Origin: an uncultured Bacilli bacterium
Lineage (GTDB): Bacteria; Bacillota_I; Bacilli_A; RF39; UBA660
DNA length: 5,997 nucleotides
Reading direction: 5' to 3'
Assembly (NCBI GenBank): GCA_947628325.1
Contig: CANQZL010000099.1
Coordinates: 1 to 5,997, forward strand
Part shown: positions 3,068 to 5,997 of the stretch, piece after piece
Layout: each line of letters opens with the position of its first letter
How positions within the stretch are numbered: position 1 is the first letter of the stretch
Position numbers and translations under genes: made by a program
The notes under the pieces: model-generated
What the model was told of the DNA's origin: nothing
Seen by the model: only the letters and a program-made list of their open reading frames with translations
The model's database searches: none

Positions 3068-5997
3068 TATTTAAAGTGTATAAGAGCAAATGGTTTTAAA
3101 TCTTTTGCTGATAAAATAGAATTAGACATTAATCCAGGTATTACAGGAGTAGTTGGTCCTAATGGCTCTGGAAAAAGTAACATAGTCGATGCTGTAAGAT
3201 GGGTTTTAGGAGAACAATCAGTAAAAGCCTTACGTGGGGATACTTCAATGATTGATGTTATTTTTTCTGGCTCAAAAACTCGAGCTGAAAAAACAAGAGC
3301 AAGTGTTAGTCTTGTTTTTGATAATAGTGATCATTACCTAAATAGTGAATTTAATGAAATAGAAATAAAAAGAGCTGTTTATAAAACTGGTGAAAATGAA
3401 TACTTTATAAATAATACAAAAGTTAGATTAAAAGATATTACGGATTTATTTATAGATAGTGGAGCTGGTAAAGAGTCATTTAATATTATTTCTCAAGGAG
3501 CCGTAGCTGAAGTCGTAGATAATAAACCAGAAGAAAGAAGAACTATTTTTGAAGAAGCGGCTGGTGTTTTAAAATATAAAAAACGTAAAGAAGAATCTTT
3601 AAGAAAATTAGATCGAACAAATGAAAACTTAGAAAGAGTTAATTTACTTATTGATGAACTATTAATAACTTTAACACCCTTAAAAGAACAATCAGATAAA
3701 GCACGTAAATATTTAGAATATAAAGAAGAATTAGAAAATATTGAAGTAGCTTTAATTGCTACTGAAATAACTAAAATAAATGATGAATATCAAAAAGTAA
3801 AAGAAAATGTAAAAAAATTAAATGAAGAAGTCTTAGATTTAGATACTTCAAATAATACTGATACTTCAAAAATAGAGAAATTAAAACTTCAAAGTCTAAA
3901 AATAGATAATGCTATTGAAGAAAAGAATAATCTTATTACAAGTTTAACTGAGACTATTGCTACTTTAGAAAGTAAAAAGCAAATAACTATGGAAAGACAA
4001 AAATATAAAGTAGATGATGCCAAATTACAAGAAAGTATCTTATCTTTAAAAGAAGAAGTATTAAACCTTAATAAACTTATTTCAACTAGTACAACAGAAC
4101 TTACTGATTTAAAAAAAGATTTAGAAATAAAACAATTAAAAAATATGGAATTTACTAAATTAACAGAAGAAAAGAAAAGTAAACGAAATATTTTAAATAA
4201 TGATATAAATATTTTAAATAAAGAAATACTAAATATAAATAATAAAGTAGAAATATTAAAAGATAATATGAATAATGATACAAAACTTCCATATTCAGTT
4301 AAAAATGTTGTTAATAATATTCGTCTTACTGGTATCTATGGTGTTTTAGGTAAATTAATTAAAGTTAATGAAAAATATGTAACAGCTATTGAAACAGCTT
4401 TAGGTGCTAATAGCAATGTCATTGTTGTTGAAAATGAAAAAAATGCTAAAGAAGCCATTAATTACTTAAAAGAAAATAAACTAGGAAGAGCAACTTTTTT
4501 TCCTATTTCCATCATTAAACCCCGTAATGTATTATATGAAGATTTAACAAAAGTTAATCGTCTAGAAGGATTTATTGGAACGGCTGATTCTTTAGTTGAC
4601 TATGATGAAAAATTTCGTGGTGTAGTTTTAAATCAATTAGGCAATGTCATAGTAGTAGATAATATTGATACATTAAATAGAATAGGTAAAATATTAAATT
4701 ATAAATATAAAATTGTTTCTTTAGAAGGAGAAATTCAATATAGTGGTGGAGCAATTACAGGTGGTATTTTAAAAACAACAAGTAGCTTATTAAGCCAAAA
4801 GTATGAATTAGAAAATTTAAATAAAGAATTGAAAGATAAAAATGAAAAATTATCTAAATTAGACAATAATTTATTTAATATAAATAAAGAAATAGATAGC
4901 CTTCGTCTTGACTTAGAAAATAATCAAAGAGAACTTATTACTTTAAATGAAACATTTAATTTAAAAAGTTCTCACTTAGAAGATTTAAAGAAGAACTATG
5001 CCAGTAAAAATAATGAATTAGTAGGTACTCAAAATAAAAGTAATAATACTTTAGATAAAGAGTTAGAAGAAATTGTTAATGAATATTATGAAAAAGTATC
5101 TATAAAAGAAGACTTAGTAAGAGAAGTCAATAAATATAAGAGTAATAAAGCTGATATAAACGATGAAATAATGACTTTAGAAAAAACTTATCGTGATATG
5201 AATAGTAAAATTACGCAAAAACAAAATGAGTTAAAAAATGAAGAAATTAAACTTGGTAAAATGGATGTTAAATTAGATGGATTATTACTTAATTTAAATG
5301 AAACATATAATTTAACTTATGAAAAAGCCAAAGAGTCATATACTTTAGATATTGATTATGATACAGCTAAAATAACTGTAAGTAATCTAAAAGATAAACT
5401 TAAATCATTAGGTGAAGTAAATACAGGAAGTATTAATGAGTATGAAAGAATTAATGAACGTTATACTTTCTTAACTAATCAAAAGAATGATTTAGAAAAT
5501 TCAATTACTAGTTTAATGAGTGTTATTTCGGAAATGGATGAAATAATGAAAAGTAGATTTATTGAAACTTTCAACAAAATTCGTGATGAATTTAAGGTTG
5601 TCTTTAAAAAGTTATTTAAAGGTGGCGAAGGTATCTTAGAATTAACTAATCCTGATGATATCTTAAATACAGGAATTGAAATTTCAGCTGTCCCTCCAGG
5701 AAAAAAATTAAAATCAATCGCTCTTTTATCAGGTGGTGAAAAAACTTTAACAGCTATCGCCTTATTATTTGCCATTTTAAATGTTAAACCTGTTCCATTT
5801 GTTATTTTAGATGAAGTAGAAGCAGCCTTAGACGAAGTTAACGTTGATGCTTTTGGTAATTATTTATTATCTTGTAAAAATCGTAGTCAATTTGTTATTA
5901 TTACTCACAAGAAAAGAACAATGGAATATGCAGATGCCTTATATGGAATTACTATGCAAGAATCTGGAGTATCAAAAGTTGTAAGTGTTAAATTAGA
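3065..5997 (+). CDS. smc: Chromosome segregation ATPase SMC, short-armed; 3' end cut by the window
   Basis: SMC is the ATPase of the bacterial condensin (with ScpA and ScpB, not in this window), which organises and segregates the chromosome by loop extrusion. The 977 visible codons cover nearly the whole protein. The N-terminal head has Walker A GPNGSGKS (31-38, Lys37) and the Q-loop Gln144 in ISQGAVAEV. The first coiled-coil arm runs about 165-405. The hinge runs about 408-567, from LPYSV through GIYGVLGKL to SGGAITGG. The returning coil runs about 568-835. The C-terminal head has signature LSGGEKT (888-894), Walker B VILDE (913-917) with catalytic Glu917, and D-loop ALDE (921-924). Walker A sits at the same number as in B. 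subtilis SMC, but Walker B is about 201 residues earlier, so the arms are shorter. The reading frame is open from 3065 to the edge. The last visible residues (SGVSKVVSVKL) match the usual C-terminus, so few codons are missing. ftsY commonly follows in Firmicutes. Confidence 0.98.
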   Translation, partial: MYLKCIRANGFKSFADKIELDINPGITGVVGPNGSGKSNIVDAVRWVLGEQSVKALRGDTSMIDVIFSGSKTRAEKTRASVSLVFDNSDHYLNSEFNEIEIKRAVYKTGENEYFINNTKVRLKDITDLFIDSGAGKESFNIISQGAVAEVVDNKPEERRTIFEEAAGVLKYKKRKEESLRKLDRTNENLERVNLLIDELLITLTPLKEQSDKARKYLEYKEELENIEVALIATEITKINDEYQKVKENVKKLNEEVLDLDTSNNTDTSKIEKLKLQSLKIDNAIEEKNNLITSLTETIATLESKKQITMERQKYKVDDAKLQESILSLKEEVLNLNKLISTSTTELTDLKKDLEIKQLKNMEFTKLTEEKKSKRNILNNDINILNKEILNINNKVEILKDNMNNDTKLPYSVKNVVNNIRLTGIYGVLGKLIKVNEKYVTAIETALGANSNVIVVENEKNAKEAINYLKENKLGRATFFPISIIKPRNVLYEDLTKVNRLEGFIGTADSLVDYDEKFRGVVLNQLGNVIVVDNIDTLNRIGKILNYKYKIVSLEGEIQYSGGAITGGILKTTSSLLSQKYELENLNKELKDKNEKLSKLDNNLFNINKEIDSLRLDLENNQRELITLNETFNLKSSHLEDLKKNYASKNNELVGTQNKSNNTLDKELEEIVNEYYEKVSIKEDLVREVNKYKSNKADINDEIMTLEKTYRDMNSKITQKQNELKNEEIKLGKMDVKLDGLLLNLNETYNLTYEKAKESYTLDIDYDTAKITVSNLKDKLKSLGEVNTGSINEYERINERYTFLTNQKNDLENSITSLMSVISEMDEIMKSRFIETFNKIRDEFKVVFKKLFKGGEGILELTNPDDILNTGIEISAVPPGKKLKSIALLSGGEKTLTAIALLFAILNVKPVPFVILDEVEAALDEVNVDAFGNYLLSCKNRSQFVIITHKKRTMEYADALYGITMQESGVSKVVSVKL

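Noticed and set aside
3057..3070. TGA read as Trp (Mycoplasma-type code)
   Set aside because: RNase III ends naturally at this TGA, with the smc ribosome-binding site overlapping it. The lipoprotein also ends at a TGA at its terminator, and all recognised Trp codons are TGG.
5701..5707. Run of seven A near the smc 3' end as a frameshift site or sequencing error
   Set aside because: The reading frame across it encodes the conserved PPGKKL stretch followed by LSGGEKT in the same frame, so nothing is shifted.
5479..5775. A 98-codon open frame on the minus strand
   Set aside because: It lies entirely within smc, opposite its conserved C-terminal head region. It has no ribosome-binding site or recognisable protein features, so it is a shadow of the real gene.
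1..5997. CRISPR array, insertion sequence or toxin-antitoxin pair
   Set aside because: There are no regularly spaced long repeats, no transposase motifs with terminal inverted repeats, and no pair of small overlapping genes in the window.

Overview
The window is strongly AT-rich DNA from a low-GC Gram-positive lineage. Three things point to Firmicutes/Bacilli or a related host-associated group near the Mollicutes: AT-biased codons (TTA, AAA, ATA, GAA), strong Shine-Dalgarno sites, and the adjacent rnc-smc pair. The genetic code appears standard. TGG encodes Trp, and TGA ends both the RNase III gene (3057-3059) and the lipoprotein gene (1401-1403), so it does not behave like a Mycoplasma/Spiroplasma code. 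The SMC protein is about 200 residues shorter than that of B. subtilis, which resembles reduced-genome relatives. I cannot name the genus.

Layout, left to right. Bases 1-62 hold a hairpin/terminator and a cluster of ATTGCACTT-type repeats. A 97-residue two-helix membrane protein of unknown function follows (140-433). Next is a compact tRNA-Ser(GCU) unit with its own consensus promoter and intrinsic terminator (435-609). It is followed by an NlpC/P60 cysteine peptidase with no visible export signal (657-1367). A lipoprotein related to ZnuA/LraI metal-binding proteins lies convergent to it on the minus strand (1401-2267). Its terminator hairpin starts inside its own stop codon. A divergent promoter region (about 2301-2395) separates it from a plus-strand rnc-smc operon. 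RNase III is complete (2406-3059), and SMC runs off the right edge (3065-5997) with probably only a few C-terminal codons missing.

How the genes relate. rnc and smc are a classic Firmicutes housekeeping pair for RNA processing and chromosome organisation. They are tightly coupled here: the smc ribosome-binding site overlaps the rnc stop codon. The other genes are single transcription units with no visible partners. There are no ABC permease or ATPase genes beside the lipoprotein and no holin beside the peptidase.

I see no clear new multi-gene system. The observations most worth following are the metal-binding-type lipoprotein that has lost three of its four expected metal ligands, the unexported NlpC/P60 protein with a long insertion before its catalytic cysteine, the shortened SMC arms, and the nearly leaderless rnc-smc transcript.
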